Positions 28,256 through 37,599 of a stretch of DNA of 64,000 nucleotides are shown piece by piece. The notes below the pieces were generated by a model. That model was not told the origin of the DNA and ran no database searches. It saw nothing but the letters and a program-made list of their open reading frames with translations. The stretch's first letter is position 1. Each line of letters starts with the position of its first letter. Location of the stretch: the NCBI RefSeq assembly GCF_900111775.1, contig NZ_FOJJ01000023.1, positions 307,835 to 371,834 of the forward strand, read 5' to 3'. Both the position numbers and the translations under genes were made by a program. This DNA is from Desulfuromonas acetexigens. GTDB taxonomy: Bacteria; Desulfobacterota; Desulfuromonadia; Desulfuromonadales; Trichloromonadaceae.

Positions 28256-29047
28256 ATGCCCCAGATTCATCCCAGCGCCGTGGTCGATCCCGGCGCCCGT
28301 CTCGCCGACGACGTCGAGGTTGGCCCGCACGCTTTCATCGATGCCAACGTCACCATCGGTCCCGGCTGCCGCATCCTGCACGGCGCCCATATCGGTCGCT
28401 GGACCCGCCTCGGTGCCAACAATACCCTCTATCCCGGCGCCGTCGTCGGCCACGATCCCCAGGATGTCGGCTACAAAGGGGAAGAGGCCTGGACCGAGAT
28501 CGGCGACGGCAACATCATCCGCGAAGGGGTGACCATCCACCGGGGGAACCGTCCCGGCACCCAGACCCGGGTCGGCAACCACAACTTCTTCATGGTCAAC
28601 AGCCACATCGCCCACAACTGCGTCATCGGCAATCACGTCATCCTGGTCAACGGCGCCCTCCTCGCCGGCCATGTGGAAGTCGGCGACCGGGCGATCATCT
28701 CCGGCAACTGCCAGGTCCACCAATTCGTGCGCATCGGCCCCTTCGCCATGATGCGCGGCGGCTCCGGCGCCGCCAAGGATGTCCCCCCTTATTGCATCAA
28801 CGACGGGCTCAACTGGCTGCGCGCCATTAACGTTGTCGGCCTCAGGCGGAGTGGCTTCGACGCCGGCCGCATCCGCGCCGTCAAGGAAGCCTTCAAAACC
28901 CTCTTCCGCGCCAACCTGCCTCTCGCTGAAGCCCTACAACGGGTAGCCGAGGATCCCGGTTGCACCGCCGACGTCCGCCTGATGCTCGACTTCATCCGCG
29001 AAAGCAAACGCGGCGTCGGGAGCGGCCGGGGGTCCAGCCGCGAGTAG
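28256..29047 (+). CDS. lpxA: LpxA-like UDP-GlcNAc O-acyltransferase, free-standing
   Basis: 263 aa (E. coli LpxA 262). Left-handed beta-helix hexapeptide repeats fill residues 1-190, with the catalytic His in NSHIAHNCVIGNH (His120). The C-terminal helical part (about 190-255) is also LpxA-like. It would start lipid A synthesis by acylating UDP-GlcNAc. It is not next to lpxD, fabZ or lpxB here, so it may be a second copy or an acyltransferase with another substrate. The AGGAGA site sets the start; longer upstream frames are unlikely. Its stop abuts the stop of the next, convergent gene. Confidence 0.85.
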   Translation: MPQIHPSAVVDPGARLADDVEVGPHAFIDANVTIGPGCRILHGAHIGRWTRLGANNTLYPGAVVGHDPQDVGYKGEEAWTEIGDGNIIREGVTIHRGNRPGTQTRVGNHNFFMVNSHIAHNCVIGNHVILVNGALLAGHVEVGDRAIISGNCQVHQFVRIGPFAMMRGGSGAAKDVPPYCINDGLNWLRAINVVGLRRSGFDAGRIRAVKEAFKTLFRANLPLAEALQRVAEDPGCTADVRLMLDFIRESKRGVGSGRGSSRE

Positions 29048-31846
29048 CTAGCCCGCGATCCCCTGCCGCGCCAGCGCGGCGAAATCCGCAGCCGGCAGGG
29101 GCCGACTGAAATAAAAACCCTGAAAGCTGTCGCAGCCGCAGTGGCGCAGAAAATCAAGCTGCCGACGGGTTTCCACCCCCTCGGCCACCGCCTGCAGGCC
29201 GAGGCTGTGGGCGATGGCGACGATACTGGTGACAACCGCCGCGGCGCTCGGATCGTCGGCGGCGTCGCTGATGAAGGAGCGGTCGATCTTCAGGCTGTCC
29301 ACGGGAAAGCGGCGCAGATAGTTGAGGGAAGAATAGCCGGTGCCGAAGTCATCCAGGGCCAAGGTGACGCCGAGATCCTTGAACTGACGCATGGTCGCGA
29401 CGGCGGCCTGGGGATCGCGCATGATCATGCTTTCGGTCAGCTCCATCTCCAACAGGCCCGGCTCCAGATCCCGTTCTCGCAGAAAGCACCGAGCAGTCTC
29501 GGCCAGATCCTCCCGGCGGAACTGCCGGGCGGAAAGGTTGGCCGCCACCGGCAGTACCGGCAAACCCGCATCCCGCCAGCGCCGGAGCTGGGCGCAGACT
29601 TCCCCGATAACCCATTCGCCGATGGGCAAAATCAGCCCGGTCTCCTCGGCCAGAGGGATAAACGTCCCCGGCGCCACCATCCCCCGTTCGGGATGGCGCC
29701 AGCGCAAGAGCGCCTCGGCCCCGTAGATTTTACCGGTCGCCAGCGCCACCTTGGGCTGATAATGCAGGCAGAATTCCTCCCGCTCCAGGGCCCGGCGCAG
29801 GTCGGCCTCCATCTCCAGGGTCTCCATGACCCGCAGATTCATCTCCGGCGCGTAAAAGCGGAAGCAGCCCCCCTCCTCCTTGGCTCGATACATGGCGACA
29901 TCGGCGTTGCGCAGCAGGGTCTCGGCATCCTGGCCGTCGCGGGGGTAGAGACTGATGCCGAGGCTGGCGGTGACGGTGAGATCCCGCGCCCCGAGCTGAT
30001 AGGGCAACGTCAGATGTTCGAGCACTTTCCGCGCCACCGGTCCGACATCGTCCTCCCCCGCCAATTCCCCGAGCAGAATCACGAACTCGTCGCCGCCGAG
30101 CCGGGCGACGCTGTCCATTTCGCGGACGACGGTGCGCAGGCGCTGGGCGGCGCTGAAGAGCAGTTCGTCACCGACGCTGTGACCGAGGCTGTCGTTAAGC
30201 ACCTTGAAGCGGTCGAGATCGAGCAGCAGCACCGCAACCAGCCGCCGGGACCGCTGGGCGTAGTGGATCGCCTGCTCCAGCCGGTCAAGCAGGAGGGTGC
30301 GATTGGCCAGACCGGTCAGCTCGTCGTGGGTGGCCAGATGGCGCAACTGCTCCTCGTAGGCCTTGCGTTCGGTAATATCCTCCTTGACCGCGAGAAAATG
30401 GCTGATCGCGCCGAATTCATTGCGAATGGCGGAGATCGCCGCCGATTCCCAGAAAAGCGACCCATCCTTGCGCCGGTTGTGGAACTCGCCGCGCCATTCA
30501 CCGCCGGCGGTGATCGTTTCCCACAGCTGCCGATACTCCTCCTCGCTCGTTTCCCCCGACTTCATCAGACTCGGATTGCGTCCCAGCACCTCCTCCGCCG
30601 CATAGCCGGTGATCTGGGTAAACTTGGGGTTGACGTATTCGATGCGCCCCCAGGGATCGGTGAGGATAACCGATGCCGGGCTCTGCTCCACCGCCGTGGA
30701 GAGCTTGCGCATCTCCTCCTCATAGAGCTTGCGGTCGGCGATGTCGTAGACAAAGGCGAAATAGAGGAATTGCCCTTCGTAATCGAGGCGGCTGAGGGTC
30801 ACCTCCACGGGAAAGAGCGTTCCGTCCTTGCGGCGATGAACGCTTTCGAAGGTGCGGGTTTCCTGCCCGTCGAGGGCACGGCGCTGCTCGCGCCAGAGAC
30901 TCTCCGTCAGATTGGGATCGAGATCGTAAAGGGAGCGTTCCCGCAGTTCCCCGTGGGGATAGCCGAGACTTCGGCAGGCCCGCTCGTTGGCCATGAGAAT
31001 ACGTCCGTCGGCGTCGATGCGCAGCATACCGATCGCCGCATGATCGATACAGAATTGCGCCAGCTGCCGGCCCGTTTCCGCCGTCTTGCGCTCGGTAACG
31101 TCGTGGATGATGGAAAGAAGCAGGGCTCGGCCGGAGAGGCTGATCGTCGCGCTGAAGACCTCGACGTCGCGAATCGAACCGTCGGCCAGGCGATGGCGGA
31201 AATTGAAATGATAGCGCTGGGCCGCTTTCGCCAGTTCCATTTCCCGGCGCACCTCGTCGGCGTCGAGGGTGTTGATCTCGGTAATCCGTTTGCTGCGGAG
31301 CTGTTCGCGACTGTAGCCGTAAAAAGCGGCGGCCGACGGATTGGCATCGACGATCTCCGAGCTTTCGGGATCGAGCAGCAGCATGACCGCGTGATTGTCC
31401 TCGAAGAGACAGCGATAGCGCTCCTCGCTTTGGCGCAGCTCCTCATTCGCCCGCCGGTTCTCGAGCCGTAGCCGCTGCTGTTCCAGCGCCCCCAGCACCG
31501 CCGGCCCCAGGCGCGAGAGATGATCCTTGAGGATGTAATCCCAAGCCCCGGCCTTCATGCAGGAAACCGCCGTCGCCTCGTCGAGAGCGCCGGTCACCAG
31601 AATGAAGGGGACGTCGGGGCAATGGGCCAGGGCCAGATCCAGCGCGGCGAGGCCGTCGAAGCGCGGCAGATGGTAGTCGCAGAGAATCACATCCGGAGTG
31701 AAATCCGCCAGCGCCGCCAGATAGTCCTCACGGGTCTCCACCCGCCGGAATTCACAGGCGGGGAGCACCTTGCGAACTTCATAGGCGTTGAATTCGGCGT
31801 CGGCGGAGGAATCCTCCACCAACAGTATCCGTAAAGCGAGCGGCAA
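29048..31846 (-). CDS. REC-PAS-PAS-PAS-GGDEF-EAL cyclic-di-GMP signalling protein
   Basis: 932 aa from TTG 31846 (GGGAGAA upstream). Order: receiver (1-125, Asp in VILCDYHLPR), three PAS domains (about 140-260, 265-385, 390-510), GGDEF (about 510-670) and EAL (about 680-925). The GGDEF site is intact (ARLGGDEFVILLG) and preceded by REMD five residues upstream, a product-inhibition RxxD site. The EAL site is also intact (YGAEALLRWRHP, ELTESMIM, LDDFGTGYSSL, LKIDRSF). The protein could therefore make and degrade c-di-GMP; which dominates is unknown. Cytoplasmic. Confidence 0.92.
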   Translation of the reverse strand: MPLALRILLVEDSSADAEFNAYEVRKVLPACEFRRVETREDYLAALADFTPDVILCDYHLPRFDGLAALDLALAHCPDVPFILVTGALDEATAVSCMKAGAWDYILKDHLSRLGPAVLGALEQQRLRLENRRANEELRQSEERYRCLFEDNHAVMLLLDPESSEIVDANPSAAAFYGYSREQLRSKRITEINTLDADEVRREMELAKAAQRYHFNFRHRLADGSIRDVEVFSATISLSGRALLLSIIHDVTERKTAETGRQLAQFCIDHAAIGMLRIDADGRILMANERACRSLGYPHGELRERSLYDLDPNLTESLWREQRRALDGQETRTFESVHRRKDGTLFPVEVTLSRLDYEGQFLYFAFVYDIADRKLYEEEMRKLSTAVEQSPASVILTDPWGRIEYVNPKFTQITGYAAEEVLGRNPSLMKSGETSEEEYRQLWETITAGGEWRGEFHNRRKDGSLFWESAAISAIRNEFGAISHFLAVKEDITERKAYEEQLRHLATHDELTGLANRTLLLDRLEQAIHYAQRSRRLVAVLLLDLDRFKVLNDSLGHSVGDELLFSAAQRLRTVVREMDSVARLGGDEFVILLGELAGEDDVGPVARKVLEHLTLPYQLGARDLTVTASLGISLYPRDGQDAETLLRNADVAMYRAKEEGGCFRFYAPEMNLRVMETLEMEADLRRALEREEFCLHYQPKVALATGKIYGAEALLRWRHPERGMVAPGTFIPLAEETGLILPIGEWVIGEVCAQLRRWRDAGLPVLPVAANLSARQFRREDLAETARCFLRERDLEPGLLEMELTESMIMRDPQAAVATMRQFKDLGVTLALDDFGTGYSSLNYLRRFPVDSLKIDRSFISDAADDPSAAAVVTSIVAIAHSLGLQAVAEGVETRRQLDFLRHCGCDSFQGFYFSRPLPAADFAALARQGIAG

Positions 31847-31888
31847 AAGCGTTCTCCCAGAACGAGGTTTTAAAATTATACGCTAATT

Positions 31889-33280
31889 TCAGGCTATTGC
31901 AGTCGGAAGAGAATCACTCCCGTTCGTGGCGACCTCGGACCCCAGGGTAAAAAAGAAGGTCGCCCCCTGCCCCGGCCTCCCTTCGGCCCAGATCCTTCCT
32001 CCGTGCCGCTCGACGATGCGCCGGCAGATCGCCAGACCGACGCCGGTCCCTTCGAACTCCTCAGCGCCGTGCAGGCGTTGAAAGACGCCGAAAAGCTTGT
32101 CGGCATAGCGCATGTCGAAACCGGCGCCGTCATCCTCCACCCGATAGACGACGGCATCCCCCCGGCGCTCGGCGGCCACGACAATATTTGCCCGCCCCCG
32201 GCGGGAAGAAAATTTTACGGCATTGGCCAGCAGGTTGCTCCAAAGATGGCGCAGCAGGCGAGGATCGCCCAGGGCCGGCGGCAGATCCTCCAGCCGGAAA
32301 TCGATGCGCTGAGTCGGCTCCATCTGGGTCACCTCACGAAAGGCCTCCCCGGCCAGGGCCGTCATATCCACCTTCGTCGAACGCGGCGTGGCCCACCCCA
32401 GGCGGGAAAGGGTCAGCAGATCGTCGATCATGGCGGTCATGCGTCGGGTGTTGTCGCGCACCAGGGCACAGAGTCGCCGCCCCTCGTCGGTGAGTCTCGC
32501 CCCTTGCACCTCGGACAGAATCCGGGTGAAGCCGTCGATGGCCCGCAGAGGGGCGCGCAGATCGTGGGAGACGGAATAGGCGAAGGATTCCAGCTCCCGG
32601 TTGGCGGCTTCGAGCTCGGTGGTGCGCTCACGCACCCGTTCTTCGAGGCTGATGTTCAGCCGGCGGATCTCCTCGGCGCTGCGCAGCAATTCACTGTCGA
32701 TTTGCTGCCGTTTCAGACGATTGACCATCAGCAGTCCGAGCAGCATCGTCAGCAGGGGGTTGATGGCCAAAACCGGCAGGGCCACGCGCCCCAGAACCTG
32801 CCAGACCACCTCCCCGGGGAGGGTCAGCAGTAGCAGAAGCATCACGCCGTGCACCACCCATCCGAAGAGATAGAGCTCCCGCGGACTCAAATCCCACAAA
32901 GGGCGGCACCGAAAACGCCCCCAGGCCAGCCCGATCAGGCCGGAGGCGAAAATCACCGCCGTCCCGGTCCCAGCCGCGCCCCCCTGAATAAAACGCCAGG
33001 CGGCGGTCACAGCCATGGCGACCAGGGTCGGAACCACGCCGAAGAAGAGACCGGAAATCGCCAGGAGCACCGAGCGACTGTCGAAGAAGATCCCCGGCAG
33101 GCAATGCCAGGGGTTGAGCATGAGGACGACGCCGAGCAGCCCGATCAGCACGCCGCTGCCCAAACGCCCCGGCCAACCGGCGCGGATCGCGTCACGGGAA
33201 ATCATGACGTCGTAGATAAGGGCCAGGGCCAGCAACAGCACGGCGTTGTGAACCAGGCCGAAAAAGACGGAATCTGCCAT
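31889..33280 (-). CDS. Membrane histidine kinase with 5TM (LytS-like) sensor
   Basis: 463 aa from ATG 33280, 13 nt after the ktrA stop. Five or six helices fill residues 1-190 (5TMR-LYT type, with MLNPWHCLPGIFFDSRSV and the FGVVPTLVAMAVTAAWRF region), then a coiled coil (about 195-235), a HisKA with the phospho-His in SVSHDLRAPLRAIDGF, and an HATPase (LLANAVKFSS, DDGAGFDMRYADKLFGVFQ, GTGVGLAICRRIV). The C-terminal half resembles phytochrome-like kinases of the RRLHGAEEF type. Next to the REC-PAS-GGDEF-EAL gene, 42 nt away, which could be its receiver partner (inference). Confidence 0.9.
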   Translation of the reverse strand: MADSVFFGLVHNAVLLLALALIYDVMISRDAIRAGWPGRLGSGVLIGLLGVVLMLNPWHCLPGIFFDSRSVLLAISGLFFGVVPTLVAMAVTAAWRFIQGGAAGTGTAVIFASGLIGLAWGRFRCRPLWDLSPRELYLFGWVVHGVMLLLLLTLPGEVVWQVLGRVALPVLAINPLLTMLLGLLMVNRLKRQQIDSELLRSAEEIRRLNISLEERVRERTTELEAANRELESFAYSVSHDLRAPLRAIDGFTRILSEVQGARLTDEGRRLCALVRDNTRRMTAMIDDLLTLSRLGWATPRSTKVDMTALAGEAFREVTQMEPTQRIDFRLEDLPPALGDPRLLRHLWSNLLANAVKFSSRRGRANIVVAAERRGDAVVYRVEDDGAGFDMRYADKLFGVFQRLHGAEEFEGTGVGLAICRRIVERHGGRIWAEGRPGQGATFFFTLGSEVATNGSDSLPTAIA

Positions 33281-33293
33281 CGTCGTAACCTGT

Positions 33294-33950
33294 TCAGCCC
33301 AGGGATTTTTCCACATCGGCGGTCTTGCCGATGAGGATGAGAATGTCACTGTCCTTAATCACATGGGTGGGGGGCGGCGCGGGGATGAACTGGTCGGTCA
33401 GAACATCCTTGACGGCGATCACGGTGACGTGAAACTTGCGGCGGAGATCGAGCTCGACCAGGGTCTTGCCGATAAAATGCCGAGGGGGAACCGTTTCCGA
33501 GAGGGAATATTCCTCGGCCAGGGGGATAAATTCGAGAATGTTGGGGGTGGAGAGGCTGTGGGCGATCTTCCGCGCCATATCCTTTTCCGGATAGATGACC
33601 TCCGTCGCTCCGACCTTGTCCAGAATTTTGCCGTGATCCTCGCTGATCGCCTTGACCAGGATGCGTGGAACCTTCAGTTCCTTGAGATAAAGGGTGATCA
33701 GCGTCGACAGGTGCGAGCGCTCACCGGTCGAAACGACCGCCGCGTCGACTTCCCGTATCCCCTGCGCGTCGAGAAACTCCTTGTTGGCGGCATCCCCCAG
33801 AATCGCCTGGTCGGAGCAATCTTTCACCGCCTGCACCTTGTCACGGTCGGAGTCGATGGCGATCACCTCGTGACCGTCGGCATAGAGGGTCGAAGCCACA
33901 TGAAAGCCGAAGCTGCCCAGGCCGATAACACAAAACTTTTTTTTCTTCAC
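33294..33950 (-). CDS. ktrA: KtrA/TrkA potassium channel regulatory subunit
   Basis: 218 aa from GTG 33950 (GGGAGG 7 nt upstream; MKKKKFCVIGLGSFGFHVA). An RCK_N Rossmann domain with GLGSFG and the acidic residue ending strand 2 (VIAIDSD), then an RCK_C domain (about 140-218). It gates the KtrB channel encoded 17 nt upstream in response to nucleotides. Forms an operon with ktrB. Confidence 0.92.
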   Translation of the reverse strand: MKKKKFCVIGLGSFGFHVASTLYADGHEVIAIDSDRDKVQAVKDCSDQAILGDAANKEFLDAQGIREVDAAVVSTGERSHLSTLITLYLKELKVPRILVKAISEDHGKILDKVGATEVIYPEKDMARKIAHSLSTPNILEFIPLAEEYSLSETVPPRHFIGKTLVELDLRRKFHVTVIAVKDVLTDQFIPAPPPTHVIKDSDILILIGKTADVEKSLG

Positions 33951-33967
33951 AGGAAAACCTCCCTGAC

Positions 33968-35371
33968 TCAACCGATCATGACGTTCTCTTCGGCGTAACG
34001 GGTGGAAAAGCGCCGGGTTCTTCCGGCAATGGCGAAGGCCAAGGTCAACAGGCCCACCCGCCCGACAAACATGAGTACGATAATAATCCACTTGCCCGTT
34101 GTGTTCAGTTTTCCGGTCATGCCCATGGACAAGCCGGCCGTGCCGAAAGCGGAGACCGCTTCAAAAGCGCAGGCAAGAAACTCTCGGGGATTTTCATGCG
34201 TCGGATCGGGGCTTTGCACGATCAAGAGGGCAAAAAGCGCACAACTGATGAGGATAACAGCCAGAAGAACCAGGGAAAGAGCCTTGGTCACCAGTTCATC
34301 GGGGATGGTCCGGTGAAAGAGACTGACATGGGGATTCCCCTTGAGCCGGTTGTAAAAAACGGCGAAAAAGAGCGCCAGACAGGTGGTTTTCACCCCGCCA
34401 CCGGCCGATCCCGGGGAAGCGCCGACGAACATGAGAAACATCATCAGAAACAGGGTCGGTGCACGAAACTCGTTCAAGTCGACGCTGTTGAAGCCGGCGG
34501 TGCGGGCGGAAACCGACTGGAAGAGAGAGGCCCAGAATCCTTCCATGAAAGACATGCCGGCCAAAACATTATCCTTCTCCAGCCACCCGATGAACAAAGC
34601 GCCGTAGAGGATCAAAAAAGCCGAGGTCACCAACACCATCTTGCCGTGCAGAGAGATACGGACAGGCCGCCGGGCTTTTTGCCCCCCGCCCTTAACCCAG
34701 GCCAGGAGTTCACGGATCACCAGAAAACCGATCCCCCCGAGAATAATCAGCGCCATGATCGTCATGTTGACCAAAGGATCGTCGCGAAAACCGACCAGAC
34801 TGTCGGGAAACAGGGAAAAACCGGCGTTGCAGAAAGCGGAAATCGAATGGAAAAACGCGCTGTAGAGCCCCGGCCAGAGCCCCAGCCGGGGGACCAGAAC
34901 CACCGCCAGCAACGCCGCCCCGAGGACTTCGATGACCAGGGTCAGAACCACGATCCCCCGGATCAGTTCCCGCCAGGAACCGACCGGGGTGTGCATGAGG
35001 GTTTCGTTGATGATCCAGCGTCCCTTGGCACCGACGCCGATGCGCAGATAGATGAAGAGGTAGACCGAAAAGGTCGTGATCCCCAATCCTCCCACCTGGA
35101 TCAACGCGAGAATGACCGACTGGCCAAAGAAGCTGAAGCGGCTGCCGGTATCGACCACCGTCAGGCCCGTGACGCATTGGGCCGAAGTCGCGGTGAAGAG
35201 CGCATCGAGAAAAGAGAGGGGTTCCCCTCGCACCGCGAGCGGGGTGGCGAGCAGCGCGGCGCCGAGAAAAATCGCCAGGGCGTAAAAGAGCGCCAGCAGT
35301 TGGGCCGGCGAAAATTGTTTCAGCCGTTTTGCCCAAGGGCCATTTTGAGCGCTAGACATGGAGAAGGGCAT
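33968..35371 (-). CDS. ktrB: KtrB/TrkH-type potassium channel subunit
   Basis: 467 aa, four membrane-pore-membrane repeats. The selectivity-filter glycines sit in SAQCVTGLTVVD, AFCNAGFSLFP, ARTAGFNSVD and AFGTAGLSMGM, as in Ktr transporters. It mediates K+ (often Na+-dependent) uptake with KtrA. The start is uncertain: ATG 35371 or the next ATG at 35359; neither has a strong ribosome site. Confidence 0.93.
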   Translation of the reverse strand: MPFSMSSAQNGPWAKRLKQFSPAQLLALFYALAIFLGAALLATPLAVRGEPLSFLDALFTATSAQCVTGLTVVDTGSRFSFFGQSVILALIQVGGLGITTFSVYLFIYLRIGVGAKGRWIINETLMHTPVGSWRELIRGIVVLTLVIEVLGAALLAVVLVPRLGLWPGLYSAFFHSISAFCNAGFSLFPDSLVGFRDDPLVNMTIMALIILGGIGFLVIRELLAWVKGGGQKARRPVRISLHGKMVLVTSAFLILYGALFIGWLEKDNVLAGMSFMEGFWASLFQSVSARTAGFNSVDLNEFRAPTLFLMMFLMFVGASPGSAGGGVKTTCLALFFAVFYNRLKGNPHVSLFHRTIPDELVTKALSLVLLAVILISCALFALLIVQSPDPTHENPREFLACAFEAVSAFGTAGLSMGMTGKLNTTGKWIIIVLMFVGRVGLLTLAFAIAGRTRRFSTRYAEENVMIG

Positions 35372-35446
35372 GGCGAATCCGACAAGACGGGGTGAGCGCC
35401 GAATGGGGCCGTCAACTAAAAGATGAGAATATCACAGCCGCCGATC

Positions 35447-36934
35447 TCATCGGGGGATTTTTCCCGCCGCTCCCAGGTCCCGGGCCAGCTTGGCCAGCCC
35501 CCAGAAAAGGACGAAAAACTCCAGCCGCCCGAAGAGCATGCCGAAAATCTGCACCCAGAGCTGACCGTCGGGTGCGTCGGCGCCGGTGATGCCCACAGAT
35601 AGGCCGACGGTGCCAAGGGTGCTGGCGAACTCGAAGAGGCTGTCGCCCAGGGAATGGCCGTAGGCCGTCAAAGCACAGCCGCCGAGCAGCCAGACGAAAA
35701 GAAAGAGCCCGACATAGGCGGCCGCCTTGCGGATCTCGCTCTCATTTAAAAAGCGGCGCCGTCCTCCGATCCAGATCCCCTCCTCGCAGCGCTCCCGGGG
35801 GGAACGGGCGGCTTCCCGGACTTCCCGGCGCAGGCCCTTTAACAAAAGGTAGATGCGGTGTTGTTTGATGCCGCCGGCGGTGGAGTTGGCGCCGCCGCCG
35901 ATGAGCATAAGCAGGATCAGGACCAGATAGCCGAGGTCTTCCCCGCCACTGAAGGCGATGGTCTGAAAGCCGGTGGTGGAGAGGGCGGAAACGACCTGAA
36001 AAAGGAGCACCCGCAGATATTCGGGCAATTCGGGATAGACCCGGAAGGCTCCGGCGAAGAAGAGAACCACCGTCGCCAGGGGAAGGAGAACCACCGCCAG
36101 CCGCACCTCGCCGTTGCCGAGCACGGCCCGCCAGTGCCCCTTGAGCAGGGTGTAGGCGGTGAGAAAATTCAGGGTGCCGAGGCCCATCAGCAGCATCAGC
36201 ACCGCCTCGATGGCCGGGCTGTTCCAGTGGGCGATGGAGTTGGCCCTCGTCGAGAAGCCGCCGGTGGAAAGGGCGCAGAAGGCGTGATTGAGGGCGTCGA
36301 ACCAGCCCATCCCGGCCAGAGACAAGGCCGGTACGCCGAAGAGCAGATAACCGAAGTAGAGACGCAGGACCAGCCGCGCCGACTGGCGCACCTGTGGAAC
36401 AAGCTGTTCGGAGCGCCCTTCGGCGGCGCTCAGCCCGACCCCGGCCGGACCGGCCATGGCGCTGAGCATGAGAATCGCCAGCCCGGCACCGCCGGCGAAC
36501 TGCATGAGACTGCGGAAAAAGAGGAGTACGGGCGAGGTTTGTGCCACATCCAGCACCGACAGGCCGGTAGTGGTCCAGCCGCTGGTGGACTCGAAGACGG
36601 CCTCCGTCCAGCCCTGTCCCGCCCAGACGAAGGGAACGGCGCCGGCGAAAATCGCCGCAAACCAGGCCAGCACCACCAGCAACGAGCCTTCGGCCAGGGA
36701 AAGGAGGTTGTCCTCCGGCACGCGCGCGCAGACGCGCAGAAACCCGCCGAGCAGAAACAGCCCCAGGCCGGGGAAGAGAAAGCCGCCGAGCAGGGGAGCG
36801 TCTTCGGGGAAGACGAGGAGGAGCGGGAGCGGCGCCAGCAGCAGCAGGCCAATAAGAGCGACGAGGTAGCCGAGATGGCCGCAGAGAAAACGGTAGCGCT
36901 CGCGCAGATAATCCAGATAGCGGCGGTCGTTCAC
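35447..36934 (-). CDS. trkH: TrkH-type potassium uptake protein
   Basis: 495 aa. Filter loops STSGWTTTGLSV, ALSTGGFSTR, ALSTTGFQTIAF and TLGTVGLSVGI, and about ten helices. It is a different subtype from the adjacent KtrB: longer N-terminal part (about 85 residues, two helices) before the first pore loop, as in TrkH. The ATG overlaps the stop of the upstream trkA gene by 4 nt, so the second K+ system is translated as one unit. Confidence 0.93.
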   Translation of the reverse strand: MNDRRYLDYLRERYRFLCGHLGYLVALIGLLLLAPLPLLLVFPEDAPLLGGFLFPGLGLFLLGGFLRVCARVPEDNLLSLAEGSLLVVLAWFAAIFAGAVPFVWAGQGWTEAVFESTSGWTTTGLSVLDVAQTSPVLLFFRSLMQFAGGAGLAILMLSAMAGPAGVGLSAAEGRSEQLVPQVRQSARLVLRLYFGYLLFGVPALSLAGMGWFDALNHAFCALSTGGFSTRANSIAHWNSPAIEAVLMLLMGLGTLNFLTAYTLLKGHWRAVLGNGEVRLAVVLLPLATVVLFFAGAFRVYPELPEYLRVLLFQVVSALSTTGFQTIAFSGGEDLGYLVLILLMLIGGGANSTAGGIKQHRIYLLLKGLRREVREAARSPRERCEEGIWIGGRRRFLNESEIRKAAAYVGLFLFVWLLGGCALTAYGHSLGDSLFEFASTLGTVGLSVGITGADAPDGQLWVQIFGMLFGRLEFFVLFWGLAKLARDLGAAGKIPR

Positions 36935-37599
36935 CGGGATTCCTCGCCGGTGAGCAGGCGCAGGGCCGCGTCCAGGCTCGCGGGGGCGGCGATGAGAATC
37001 AGCCGGTCGCCGGCCTGCAGGTGGGTTCCGCCCTTGGGAATCAGCACCTTGTCCCCGCGAATGATGCCGCCGAGCAGGGCCTCCTCGGGCAAGGTCAATT
37101 TTTTCAAGGGAAGCCCGATCGCCGGCGCCTCCTCCCTGAGCAGCACCTCGGAAACGGAGACCGAACCGTCCCCCACGGCCATCATCCGGGCGATTTCCTC
37201 GAAGCCGGCCTGTTCTTCGATAATCAGGGAGAGAATCCGCGTCGCCGAGATCGCCGTCGTCACCTCCAGCCGCTGAAAAACCTCTTCATTTTCCGGATCG
37301 TTGACCAGGGCGATGGTGCGCGGGACCCGGTACATGCGCCCGGCAATCTGGCAGATCGCCAGGTTGTCCTCGTCGTTAGGCAACAGAGCCAAGACCGTGT
37401 GCGCCCGCCAGGCCCCCGCCTCATTCAACACCCGCGGGTCAGTGGCATCCCCGAAAAGAACCGTTGCCCCGGTGCGCCGGGAGAGCTCCCGCGCCTCTTC
37501 CTCACTGGGGGCGACGACTCTGACGTCCACCCCCCGACGGGAAAATTGCCGCGTCAAGTAATAGAGGATCTTGCCGCTCCCCGCCAAAAGGACCTTCAT
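36931..37599 (-). CDS. trkA: TrkA-like protein with RCK_N and RCK_C domains
   Basis: 222 aa. RCK_N (about 1-125) with a slightly degenerate nucleotide loop GSGKIL in place of GxGxxG, then RCK_C (about 140-220, SVSEVLLREEAPAIGLPLKKL...GGTHLQAGDRLILIAAP). Overlaps trkH by 4 nt downstream and the RCK_N-only gene by 4 nt upstream. It probably gates TrkH together with the upstream protein, the two forming the equivalent of one double-length E. coli TrkA split over two genes (inference). Confidence 0.9.
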   Translation of the reverse strand: MKVLLAGSGKILYYLTRQFSRRGVDVRVVAPSEEEARELSRRTGATVLFGDATDPRVLNEAGAWRAHTVLALLPNDEDNLAICQIAGRMYRVPRTIALVNDPENEEVFQRLEVTTAISATRILSLIIEEQAGFEEIARMMAVGDGSVSVSEVLLREEAPAIGLPLKKLTLPEEALLGGIIRGDKVLIPKGGTHLQAGDRLILIAAPASLDAALRLLTGEESR

